Shown here piece by piece: positions 1 through 60,078 of a DNA stretch of 64,000 nucleotides. The DNA comes from Ophthalmolycus amberensis (lineage: Eukaryota > Chordata > Actinopteri > Perciformes > Zoarcidae). Below the pieces are notes generated by a model. It made no database searches, was not told the DNA's origin, and saw nothing but the letters and a program-made list of their open reading frames with translations. Position 1 is the stretch's first letter; the number at the start of each line of letters is the position of its first letter. The translations under genes and the position numbers were made by a program. Location: contig JAFEUB010001021.1 of NCBI GenBank assembly GCA_024529925.1, positions 760,501 through 824,500 on the forward strand, written 5' to 3'.

Positions 1-45
1 ATTCAGTTCATTCAGGTGTGAAGTGATGTCAATCAAGAAACGATA

Positions 46-375
46 CTATATTTTCTTCATCTTCTTAATAAGAGGAAAATACCCTTGTCTCAGCTCTATT
101 CTCTCTGTTAACCTCGTTGTTGGTCGGTGTATTAACGTGTTAGGATTCTGATCATATCGGCTCTTAAATCGTTTATTTTCTGTGACTTCATTCAGATGTG
201 AGTGGGTTTGATCTAAAGAGTTACGCTTTGTCTCGTAGTGGCGCTTCACATTTCTGCTTTTAATTCTAGTCATGGTCTCTGAACATGTGAGACCTACTGG
301 TCTGTCCAAGACTGAATAAATATTTATTTTTGCAGTTCTTTTACCTTCCCTAATGTCAGCTACCAACGTAATCAT
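46..375 (-). pseudogene. hAT transposase N-terminal fragment (BED-finger, ZBED/GTF2IRD2-like)
   Basis: A 109-codon open frame resembles the N-terminus of the domesticated or mobile hAT transposases related to ZBED and GTF2IRD2-like proteins. The segment around the KSRNVKRHYETK motif followed by KSRYDQ is typical of their BED zinc finger and the following helix. The finger looks decayed: only one of the two cysteines (in LTCSE) and one of the two histidines (in RHYE) is visible. No catalytic RNase H-like domain follows before the window edge. It lies on the same strand as the retrovirus to its right, but I see no shared boundary, so it is probably an independent insertion. Recognition is from memory of the family; a protein search would settle it. 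Confidence 0.55.
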
Positions 376-652
376 GTTTTCATGAGAATTTGATATAGTA
401 AAAGAGAGGTAAAATGTTCTAAAACATTTATACTAACTGTATCTACGTGGTGTTCTTAGTTGCTTTGATGAGAGAGTTGAAGAAAAGGATTAAAACATTA
501 TTTATCAATAAAATTACATTATTCCCCCTTTTGCCAAGTTATCTCTGCTGTGAGCTAATTTAGTGTAACAATAAAAAGAGATCACGTGGCAATTGTCTGG
601 GCCCATATATCATTTTGTAAACTGGCTTAGATGAGGCAAATCATTTTGCTCT
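376..652. other. unassigned AT-rich stretch between two transposon remnants
   Basis: No open frame or RNA gene is recognisable. The stretch separates the hAT-like fragment from the retroviral RNase H and may contain decayed sequence of either element. No terminal repeat was found here. Confidence 0.4.
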
Positions 653-1042
653 TTAGGGATAGCCAATGTCTGTAATTCCTGAACAGCATACATCCAAATA
701 ACCTGAAACATCAGAAGCGTTAGTGTGAGCATCACATTTCATAACATAACACAGACAGGTTGAGGGGAGCAGTACGGCTTCCAGCAAGTCGGCCACGAGA
801 CGGTGGTGAGAAATGGGTTTGCCAGAATATGTCAGAAAGCCTCTGTGTTTCCCCAGGTCACCAGAGTCGTGCACTACATCAAAGGCATAGCGAGAGTCTG
901 TGTAAATATGAACTATTCTGTCGACAGCGTGCTTACAGACTTCTGTAAGAGCCACAGGATCTGCAGCTTGAGCAGGAAAGTGTGATGCCAACCTACCGCT
1001 GCACAGAGTGTCATATGATGAGACGACAGCAAACCCAACCAA
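653..1042 (-). pseudogene. retroviral RNase H remnant
   Basis: A 129-codon frame contains IYTDSRYAFDVVHD, the conserved RNase H strand with its catalytic Asp, preceded by VALTEVCKHAV. It follows the RT on the same strand as expected for pol. A basic or acidic C-terminal tail and the integrase are not seen. It ends at a stop after the AHTNASD region. Confidence 0.75.
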
Positions 1043-1643
1043 CCCTTCTCCCGTGTCTGACGTGCAGGATGCTAAACTGTCCTAACAGTTGTAAATCAGC
1101 ATTTGGTGGACATGTCTGTGAGGTCTCGCTGTGCAGACCTGTTCAGGAGAAACAACACAGTTATTTAGCTCTCCATCTACTGCAGGAGGAAGAAGAGTAG
1201 CAGGATTAAGGATAGTACATTGATTCACAGTAATGTTAGGCACATATAATGTAGTAGTCTAATCTAATGTGTGATACAGCATAAGGAACCTTGAGGGTGA
1301 GCTCACCATAACCCACAATGCCACGTGCCACAGCACGCAGACACAGAGGAAGGCCAGCAGGCTCTAGTCTAGTAGAGGAATATGCAACAGGTCTCTGTTC
1401 CTCCATGTTCCTGAGTCTAAACTAATGTCATGTAACCGTCCCTTAGGTTTAGGTCATCCAAGTGTCGGAGCTGACAGTACTGCGCTCTTTATGTCATTAA
1501 AGGCATCAGTCGAGGAGTCAGTCCAGGTCAGTTCGCTATGCGCAGAAAGATGTTTACCATGAATCATGGAAGAGAGGAATGCCTCCCTTTCTGAATAATT
1601 TGGATCCATTGTCTATACTATGACGTCATTCCTAAAAAGCTCA
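1043..1643 (-). other. decayed pol spacer between RT and RNase H
   Basis: By position this should encode the RT thumb and connection. No long frame remains, only short pieces, consistent with heavy decay. Nothing else is recognisable. Confidence 0.4.
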
Positions 1644-2440
1644 TCATTTGTTTCTTACTTTGTGGTTTCGGCACCGTTTGATTGCCTGTATTCTTTTGGG
1701 AGAGAGGGTTTTGCCCTCTGCTGTGATCACATGTCCCAGATATGAAACTTTATCGAGCAAATTGCAATTTGGACGGATAGCCTTGTGACCATTTGCAGTC
1801 AAAATATAAGTAGGATAACCGTAATTATAAATTCCTCTAATCTGCATGCCTCTCCTGTGGGGCTGCAAATCATGATGTCATCAACATATCGTAACAAGGC
1901 CGAACCATTTTATAAGTGTAAATCAGCCAGATTGTCTCTCACGGCTCTGTTAAAGACACCAGGGCTTTATAATAACCCTGGACCCCGGCTCCAGATTTTA
2001 GCCTCTTCCTTTAAAGGAGAAGGTAAACCAAAATTGTGCACATGTACTAAATTACAGAATGCATTGCAACGGAAAAATGGGCCGTGTCTGGAGGGATGAG
2101 TGACATAATGGTGTGTGGATTAGAAACTTGAGGTGCTCGCGGGTGCACCGAAGCATTGACTGCTTGTAAATTTTGAACAAATGGTCACTCAGTCGGTTCC
2201 CCCATGTCTCGCATTTTCTTCACCGGAAAATTTGTGTGCGCACCGGTGACTGATCACATTCGACGATTACACCAGCCTTCAATAAAGACTCAAAACGTGT
2301 GTAATACCATCAATAGCCTTCTATTTGAGTGGCTATTGCTTCATGCATGGACAGAAATCAAATTGTGGGTGAACCACCAGAGGTGTCGCCCCCCTCAACA
2401 GTCCTACGTCATATTCGTGCGCAGACCATAAGGCAGAGGG
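1644..2440 (-). pseudogene. retroviral reverse transcriptase remnant
   Basis: The catalytic box YVDD is intact at 1877-1888. Downstream the frame holds YLGHVITAEGKTLSP (within 1644-1868), the typical start of the RT connection. Upstream fragments of fingers and palm are recognisable to about 2440, but stops and shifts occur between them, including a frame change just after YVDD and another near 1660. The gene is dead. Confidence 0.75.
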
Positions 2441-3487
2441 CACCTCGGACAGCTCAGCCATGTCGACAGATGGAACATTTGAAACCATGGTGTGCTCTTA
2501 TCAAACATAAGATGAGTGACTTTTACTCCCGGCAATGATGTACATCTTGTCTCGTAGACATTGCCTTTCCTACTGTACAGTTTTCCAGGATGGCCAACGC
2601 CATCCTACCTGGGACTTAAGTGAGTGAGTTCAGTCTGCCTATCCAGCCAGTCAGACCTGTTCCTCTCCTCCATTCCTGGGCCCCATGCCAATTTAAGGGC
2701 CACATTTTCTATGATACATGCGGACAACCCCCCCGTATCAACTCAGATTATGTGGGAGACAGAGAAACAGAGGCAGCTGCAGTATTTCCTGTCCAATAAA
2801 TGTCCATCATACATAACTTCTCTATCTCACTCTCTCTCCAAGTAACACGTGTGCTGTGCAATGCAGTGAATCAGCCTGCATGTAACATTCCGCATGCGGT
2901 GAATGTTGTGATGCAAAATCAGTGCGGTGTGATGCTCGTACCGCTTACAGACGGTCCTAAAGACAACAGCTCTGTTGGGTCTTATTACATTTGTTTGTAT
3001 GATTTTTGTCTGCTCAATATCAGGGCCCGATGTGAGGATTATTCCAAATACACACATCAACTATCTTCCTAACTAATTTATCGGGAGGGTAGCAATCAGA
3101 CAACAGAAATTAGGGTTTTTAACTGTGATGTAACCTAGTGTACAGGACAAGGGCTTTGTGTATGGCTCACTAATTGGTATGGCTCCTGAGCCAATGGTCC
3201 CACAATACCTTCCACTCTTTTGGGAGGGACAGGTAAAGCAGACATACGGAAACCTGAATGTGTGGCTATTGAGTCAACTAAAAATGTAACATTCTACCTT
3301 TTAATAGTTAACATAATCGGTGGTAACTTTCTAAACCCTTAATTTCTCATTCGAATACACATGGTATGTGGGTGTTAGTGGTGTCTGTCTAGTTTCTAAT
3401 GTGTGTTTTAATGTACAAGGTTGTCTCAGTCAGAATCTAAAGTTCACTCACCCTCTGTGTTGTAGTGTGTGTGCGTCCAATGGTCCA
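2441..3487 (-). other. decayed gag-pol junction region
   Basis: By position this should hold the protease and the end of gag. I could not identify a protease active site with confidence. The short open frames on both strands here do not look like known proteins. Confidence 0.35.
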
Positions 3488-4662
3488 TCACTGGGGTCCG
3501 CCCCGCCGCCTCCGCTCCTCCCCTTCATCTGATTGTTCAGCCTCCCCACCAGTCTTTGTTCCATGGAGATTGGTGGCAGTCTCTTCTCCGTGTCCGGATT
3601 GGCCACATTGATGACACACAAAGTTTTCAGCTGGTGTGTGTCTCAAAGTCTCTGCCCCTCTGTTTTCCTCTTCTGCCCCTGTTGTCTCTGCCCTTTCCTC
3701 CTCGCCGGTCATGGCCTGATTCCATTGTCAGCTGGGCATCCTCGGGTTTGCGCTGACAAACTCAGTCTTTGCTTGTCGTCTGTTGTTGTACTGCTCCTCA
3801 GTGTGTTGCAATATGGTTGCAGCATTCCATGTCACACAACTCTTAGGTGTGATATATCTCAGGCTCACGGATGACGTAAAAGCCTCTTTACAAAGTCCAG
3901 TCAGGGCTGTCACTGCATGGTTATACTCCATTGTCGTATACAACACACTGCAGGTGGATTACGGCTGGTGCGAATGCCGCAGATATTTTATAATAACGCC
4001 TAAAGGAGGTCAAAGTTCTCTTGCATTCTGTGAATTTGCTCTTCGAACTCTCCACATGAGTCATGGCTTCTTCTTCACGTCCTCTTTCTCTGTTGTAATG
4101 TCCTCTTTGTCTCGCGTTCAGATAATCCAAATTCATATTGTCATCAATGTTCATTGACGGGCTGTAGTTGTGAGCGTTAACTTGGTGCCCATAGATTTTG
4201 ATGAGTCCTTCTTGTTCATCCTCGGAGTGCTGACTGGTGGGTTTTTGGCTGTAATGTTGTTTGTGCCTGGGGAGCATACAGCAGCGGCGTTGCGGAGACC
4301 AGATCAGGATCCACTCGACCATGTAAAACAAAAACAAAAACAACAAAACCAAAGTTCAGCAGTATATTTTCCTTTTCTATCAGTTGTACATGTCTTATTC
4401 AAATATATTTGTTTCTTTCTTTACCTCTTGGACATTCCTTCATCTGTTTCTGCTTCGCCTTGTCCTCTTTGCTCCAGACACGGTTTGAGTTGATCCAATT
4501 TTTGTCGTAGGCTAAAGTTGCCTTTTCCAGGGAACCCCAATTTCGTCCATTTTCCAATTGTTTGGCCGTCTGATTATCTTTGTCCCACATGTATTTTATT
4601 ATTGGAGATAAGACTGTGGCGACAGGCTGCTTAGGCTCAGACTAACTTTGACTTTTACCCAT
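3488..4662 (-). pseudogene. retroviral gag remnant
   Basis: An ATG at 4662 opens with MGKSQS, which offers a Gly2 for myristoylation as in many Gag proteins, but the seventh codon is TAG (4642-4644). A matrix-like open segment continues at 4399-4590. Further pieces follow in other frames at 3921-4352 and 3728-3946. A nucleocapsid-like CHQCGQSGH motif lies in the 3488-3712 frame; its final cysteine is missing. At least one nonsense codon and several frame changes make it non-functional. Confidence 0.65.
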
Positions 4663-4702
4663 CTTCTCTAGTTACTCTCGATTCTGGTATCTTCAAAACC
4701 CA

Positions 4703-4899
4703 ATCTGGTCCAATCAATCGACTTGAAAGGATACACCAAATCGTCTTTGAAATACTACAAGCTCACCAGGACACGTCTGTCCGCGACCACCCTAGCAGTG
4801 TGCGAGAATACCGGTTTACCAACTTCTCTCTAGTTAACTGTCTCAGGATCTTAAGAACATCTGGTCCAATCACTCAAGGGACTGAAAGGATACACCAAA
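4703..4899 (-). repeat. direct repeat in the retroviral leader
   Basis: A segment starting ATCTGGTCCAATCA and ending GATACACCAAA occurs at 4703-4740 and again at 4859-4899 with small differences. The copies are 156 bp apart, between the PBS and the gag start, where packaging signals normally lie. It may be a tandem duplication in the leader. Confidence 0.6.
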
Positions 4900-5143
4900 C
4901 CCCTATAAAACTTCAAGTTACCCTAGGACCTAATGTCCAGCACTCTAAACGTGCGAGCACGAAGTTCAACCATTAAAGTGTCTGCTCCATCACAAGATAA
5001 TCTCTCACCGAGTGGGATTCTTTTCCCGGTTCCAGGATCGGAGCGGCAATCTGGAACCCCGTCTGACAGCCTCTCACCTTCAGGGAGGAACAGCTATGTT
5101 GTTTGCGCTTCTGTCGTCTAACGGAGTCCTGATTACTCGTCCG

Positions 5144-5161
5144 ATCCCATCCTCGTCGCCA
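5144..5161 (-). other. retroviral primer-binding site, tRNA-Ser(GCT)
   Basis: The minus strand reads TGGCGACGAGGATGGGAT directly after the LTR. These 18 bases are complementary to the 3' end (CCA included) of vertebrate tRNA-Ser(GCT) as I recall it. The match stops after 18 nt, the usual PBS length. This fixes the LTR boundary and the element's orientation. Confidence 0.8.
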
Positions 5162-5163
5162 TT

Positions 5164-5523
5164 TGTGGTGGAAAAAAAATCTTTTTAACCTCTCTGTGAG
5201 AAATAATCACGATGGAACTTCTTAAAGTATTAAAATCAAAATTTAATGAACAGACACTTCAATCAAAATTCAGCTGAATGGATAGAGCTCTTTCCCCACG
5301 GATGGTTCGGAGATCTAACAACAATAAAAAGACAAAGCAGAGTATATATGCGCGTTATCTCGTCTCCTCTCCCTTCACCCTCCCCCTCACAGATGTTGTT
5401 GGCCGCTGCAGCCACCAAGGCCAGGTTCCCAGCCTTTTCGTGGGAACAGGGTTAGGCTGGTATATGCAGGTTTAAGTGAGACAAGTTATAACTAAACGAA
5501 CCATATGATAAATTTCCACCACA
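5164..5523 (-). repeat. 5' LTR of the endogenous retrovirus (360 bp)
   Basis: The element is bounded by inverted termini: the plus strand begins TGTGGTGGAAA (5164-5174) and ends TTTCCACCACA (5513-5523). Read on the minus strand this is TG...CA. A TATA-like box (5343-5349) and an ATTAAA poly(A) variant (5242-5247) lie inside in the right order. The primer-binding site follows after a 2-bp spacer. The partner LTR is not in the window, so the target-site duplication and LTR divergence cannot be measured. Confidence 0.85.
5343..5349 (-). promoter_or_regulatory. TATA-like box of the retroviral LTR
   Basis: TATATA lies mid-LTR on the transcribed strand, about 100 bp before the ATTAAA signal. This is the expected U3/R arrangement. 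No functional evidence is available. Confidence 0.55.
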
Positions 5524-5578
5524 ATACACACCCACACATGTACAAAGAAGGAAAACAAACACACCATAACTTAATGAG

Positions 5579-5584
5579 TTTATT
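5579..5584 (-). terminator. brsk2: brsk2 poly(A) signal AATAAA
   Basis: AATAAA on the minus strand is followed about 15-25 nt later by a GT-rich stretch (TGGTGTGTTTGTTTTCC), the usual downstream element. It lies about 2.6 kb after the brsk2 stop codon with no other gene between. It is the best candidate for the 3' end of the mRNA; cleavage is expected near 5560. Confidence 0.7.
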
Positions 5585-7703
5585 TGTTTCAGCACTGTAG
5601 ATGCTCACAGTTATTTTATATGGGGATTACATCAGTCACTTTTGTTCCTGCTCCGTCAAAAGACCGCTCTGGTCCTTAGAATCATCAGATGTCCTTGGTG
5701 CTGCGAGCTTCCCATTTTAAAAAACAGAAAGGAAAGTGAACGATAGGGTATTGCTTTGTGTTTGGGTACTGATATCCCCTCACTGTGTCTCTTCTACCAC
5801 CAGATAGAGAGAGCAGACATCCAATCCTTCCAGAGAGAGGTACAGAGTAAAGGAAGCATCGTTCAAAACTTTGTGCACAAAATAAGAGGAGGAGGTAGGG
5901 AAAAAAGATTAGCGGGATTGAGGGAACAATAAAAAAGAAGGCCAGAAATAAAAGCAGAGAGGGTAAGAAGTAGGGGATAGAGAGGGAATTTAGAAAGTTT
6001 AAAAGGTAATTTTGTGGAGAGAGAATCGATGAAGGCTGAGAGAAGGAGTGAGTTTGGCATGGAACATGAACACTAAAGCCATGCAAAGAAAAGCTCATGT
6101 TTGACATGCACACAGCACTACAGACTAAAAGCATAGAGCAGGAATCCCCAGCATTGGTTGAGAAGACAATCAACCCCCACGGTTTGTCTGTATATTTACA
6201 AAGAGAAGAAGTAGATCTGTAGAGTCCTTCTCCTCAGGCCCGGCCTACACGCACAATAATATGAAACTGACAAATATCAATAGAAGAGCATATTCCCTCT
6301 CCAAAAAGAGGCTACGTCTACATTCTTAAATTACTGGTAAATGTTTTTTGTTTTTTTTCAAGAGTTCCCACAAGTTCTCTTTCCCTCTACAGAGAGGTCA
6401 GGGAACAGAGAATTTGTTACTCGATGTTCACATAATTCTGTTAAATGACCAAAACTAAAGAAAAAAAGTAAATTTTTTCTTCAAATGTTGCCCCATTTAC
6501 AAACACACAAGAGGGTAATAAATAACATTCAACTGACCTAACAGCTTTGTTCATATAAATAGCCAAGTTATCATAAATTAGGAAATCAAACAGTGAGATG
6601 AAGAAACGTGAATAAATAAGGACAGAAATACAAAAATATCCACAGTTGCATTTGTCACGTCATCATTTTTTTTTTTGTTCCTCTACTTCTAACTGCTGGT
6701 AAGTGAGGCTAAGAGAGAGGTATACATGGAAAACCAAAGACAAAGTGCTGCAAATAACACAAACAGGAATGTTTTGATTATAATTAGCTCAATCAAACAA
6801 AGACATAAATGATCATGTAACAAAAATACACAGACAAATTTAAAATAACAGATTGTGCCAGGCGCAGGTTTAGCAACCTGACCCGATGGTATCTAAACAT
6901 AGCATCACAATGAGACATTTCATTTTTTTATACATAAGAAATGATATCAGTCTGTACAACAGAATAGATCATTCATTTTAAATACCCAAATACCCACCCT
7001 TGTCCCTCCCCTCTACCCCATATTATCATATCATCTCCCCCTCGGCCCCGTTCTGCTCACACCCATCTCCTCTCTGAAATCACAATTCCAGTCCATTTGC
7101 AGCAATAGTGTTCAGTCTAATAAGTATTTTAAACCCAGTTTTTCACAAAAAAAGTACATTAAAAAGCAAACAAATACAATCCAGCAAGCATCCGCGTCGG
7201 CCTTTTGGGTTTTCTACAAAACCCCTCCCCCTTCTCTCCTCCTCTGAATCAGTCAGTTTCTGCGCGTCTTCTTTTTGTTGTTGTTCATGTTCTTGTTAAT
7301 ACATCCCAGAGTTTTCTGTGCAAACTGGACCTGTGCATACATGTTTTGTGTGTGTAGTGTCTTTTTGTAAAATACTCGTTTCCATACGATGAACACTCCT
7401 TGAAAGGAAAGGGGGGCGGCTTGGTTAGGGGGAGTCTGCGTTTTTTTGTTTCATTGGGATTTGTGTGGATTAGTTGTGCACATGTGTGTGTCTGCGTGTT
7501 CCTAAGATGGGGGAACACAAAAGGTATTTTCCTCTACTTCTACTGATGGCTGCCAGAGGTGGAGAAGGGGCGCAGAGGGAGATGAAGGTAGAAGTCTGCA
7601 TGAAGGGGTCTGTTTCCATGGTAACCACCCCCCCCCCCCTTTTTCAGCACACCTCTAAAAAACCGTCCTCCGTCAACAAATGTCCATCTCTATCGGCATG
7701 CTC

Positions 7704-7728
7704 GGGGGGGGGGGGGGGGGGGGGGGGG
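7704..7728. repeat. G25 homopolymer in the brsk2 3'UTR (C25 in the mRNA)
   Basis: Twenty-five plus-strand G, so poly-C in the transcript. A C12 tract (G12 in the mRNA) lies 64 bp to the left at 7628-7639. Confidence 0.9.
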
Positions 7729-8089
7729 CCGTGGGGGTGGAAGGGTGGTCGTGGGAAGGCGGACTGAGCAGGGAGCAGGAGGGGCTTAATAGGTTTTCTG
7801 GATAATTCCTGGTATCAGAAACAAGTCAGGGTCATCACACAGGTTATCAGCAAGGGAGCCAAAAATCAGAGCAAGGGTCATAGGCGTTTAGATGGTTGAG
7901 GTAGAGGAGTGGATGATGATGGTGGATGCTAGGGGGTAGTGAAAAAGGGAGTGGAAGGACTGGAGTGTGTGTGTGTGTGTGTTTGTCATGTAGGTGCAGT
8001 ATGCTGTTTATAAAATATGAATTAGATTCTCTTAATATATTTCTATCGATATAAAGTAATTTTATACAAAAAGAATTTCCATAAATGAT

Positions 8090-8111
8090 TATGTACACCT
8101 AGTTATGTACA
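8090..8111 (-). promoter_or_regulatory. paired Pumilio response elements in the 3'UTR
   Basis: Two copies of UGUACAUA (8104-8111 and 8090-8097 on the minus strand) fit the UGUANAUA consensus bound by Pumilio proteins. They are 14 nt apart, 80-100 nt after the stop codon. Binding is inferred from the consensus only. Confidence 0.55.
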
Positions 8112-8191
8112 AGTATTCTCTCTCTGTGCCACTGGTTTATAGTGGTACTGGGATGAGTTTTAGCACTGGCTCTACTACACGGCCTGCCGAT

Positions 8192-58225
<50,034 letters not shown>

Positions 58226-60054
58226 CTGTAGGAGAGAGGGATAAGTAGGGATGGGGGGGACGGGAGAGGGAGAAAAAAAGAGATTTGATTAGTGTAACAT
58301 CAACACATTTATGTTCCCAAAAACACTCTAGGACCAATTGTCCTAATTTGCCCTCTTACACTGCAACTTTCCTCTCACTGCTGCCAAAACTGAAGTAGAC
58401 GGGAGACAAACCGACTGACCCTGAAAGAGCCTGTGATGAGTTCTTGCCAATTGTTTTCTGAGGTCACCTGCGAAGGTCACTGTTAGAGAGACAAATCTGA
58501 GAGGCAGCAATCTGTAATAACACTTCCCACAACCACAGCAGACTGGCTCGAACGGAATAAATAAACCAATGAAAGCAGCTGACTGGCACTTTCTATACAG
58601 GACAGAGAAACACTTTGACCACACTGGTTGGCATCCAGGCCAGCAAGCACCGCTATCTCAGGCAGAAAATGTAGTTTGCTTCAAAAACGGAAGGAAAACA
58701 GGTTGTGTGTGTCTTATCTTACCAAAAGTGTGTCCTCTCCTCTCTCACACAAAACAAGTCAAGCTGAATACTTTGCAATCACATTTTATAGTCCAGTGGT
58801 TTGCTTGAGGTGAACACGAATCAGCTTGGTTTGATAAGAAGCATGAAGTAGTCTAACCTGTCAGAGACAGACATCCCACATGAACATTTCTGTCCACTAA
58901 GAGTACCAGCCTGCTGGTGAATTGGGGTCAAAGTGTCCACTCAGGTACATCAACGTCTCCCAGAAGAAGAACGCAGTATATGAACACAACACTGTGTCCA
59001 GAGCAAGCAGATGGCTGAGTCCACACAAGTTCTGTTTTTATTTTTTATTTTTGCTTACACAGCTGCTGAGAGACATATACAGTTTTGCCGGTTAGAGCTG
59101 TATTTCACCAAAATGAAGCAGATCAGTTTGGATTTGTGTCAGCATCTCCGGAGAGCCGTAGTCAGCGTGTACAGCTCTGGAAACCAGCATGGAACCCACT
59201 TCGACAGAAGCCACCGCTAATCTTCAGCCCGCTGGTGCTGCTCTCCTGCTCTGCTTGCGGTTATCTGCTCATCCTTCTCCTCCACCTTTCCCGTCCATCC
59301 TCTCCACCACCCTCCGCGTCTGGCTTCGACTGACAATGATGGAGATGAAAGGACAGTGCGAGTTAAAGGCTCCTGTGCCTCATCTCAATCTCATCAAAGT
59401 CAATTTCACTTTGTCACTTGCCTGTGACAGCCTTCACGCTGCTTTAATGTCACACTCATCGTCGCCTAACTTCATGAACACTCATGTGGAATGAAGTCAA
59501 AGCTCTGATCTGCCAGCTCACTCTGTTTTTGTTAAACTCCCACAAAGTTGTATGCTTGACCGGGCGTGAAATCAGGTTCGCCCCCCTTAATTATGCTCTC
59601 ACATTGTTTTTCATTTCAGAACAGCTTGTATTAGTGATTAGCCTACTGTCAGCTCAGGTATTGTACCCTATCTTGACTGCACTTTTGATAATTATTTCTG
59701 CCCAAATAGCAGCATCCCCATCTCCACTCTTTATCAAGTGTGTGATAAAAACCTCCTGAATTAGCTTACACTCAGTCACTGCAGAGAAAAATACACTGCG
59801 GTGCAAACTGGTGTTGAAGCCGCAGGCAAGAAAACGTCACGGGACTTTAAACTAGGCACAGCCAGGCTCACCGCTTGTCTAGAAAGGGTAAAGTGGTAAA
59901 TGCGTAATTAGCATTAGCATGGAGTATCAGTGGGAGTAACGGCTAGGCTAATCAGGGCTAATCCAGAGACTAATGAGCGCTATCAGCGGCAGTACACCGG
60001 GCATCTTTCTCACCTGAGGCTAAAGTGTGTTATTAAGAATGAGCTCATGGTGGA

Positions 60055-60078
60055 TAGCTAGCTAGCTAGCTAGCTAGC
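60055..60078. repeat. (TAGC)6 self-complementary tetranucleotide repeat
   Basis: Six perfect TAGC units. Each frame is palindromic (GCTAGC), so the tract can fold into a hairpin. Confidence 0.95.

Larger units (their letters stand above)
653..5523 (-). mobile_element. decayed endogenous retrovirus (5' LTR to RNase H; 3' part missing)
   Basis: Reading leftward on the minus strand the order is 5' LTR (5164-5523), primer-binding site (5144-5161), leader, gag start (ATG at 4662), degenerate nucleocapsid finger (about 3650), reverse transcriptase with an intact YVDD box (1877-1888), and RNase H (653-1042). This is the retroviral order. Several stops and frameshifts break every gene, so it is a fossil copy. 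No integrase, env or 3' LTR is visible; they are lost or lie left of the window. The left limit is therefore uncertain. It sits immediately downstream of brsk2 in the same orientation. Confidence 0.8.
5560..8191 (-). other. brsk2: brsk2 3'UTR (inferred)
   Basis: The stretch runs from the stop codon to the poly(A) signal at 5579. It has no coding frame. It carries Pumilio-type UGUACAUA motifs near the stop (8090-8111) and UGUAAAUA at 6193-6200, a C25 tract (plus-strand G, 7704-7728) and a G12 tract (plus-strand C, 7628-7639). AT-rich sequence dominates 6330-7000. The extent is inferred, not shown by transcripts. Confidence 0.6.

Noticed and set aside
3469..4493. Plus-strand frames opposite the retroviral gag
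   Set aside because: Antisense shadows of the decayed gag; no independent signal.
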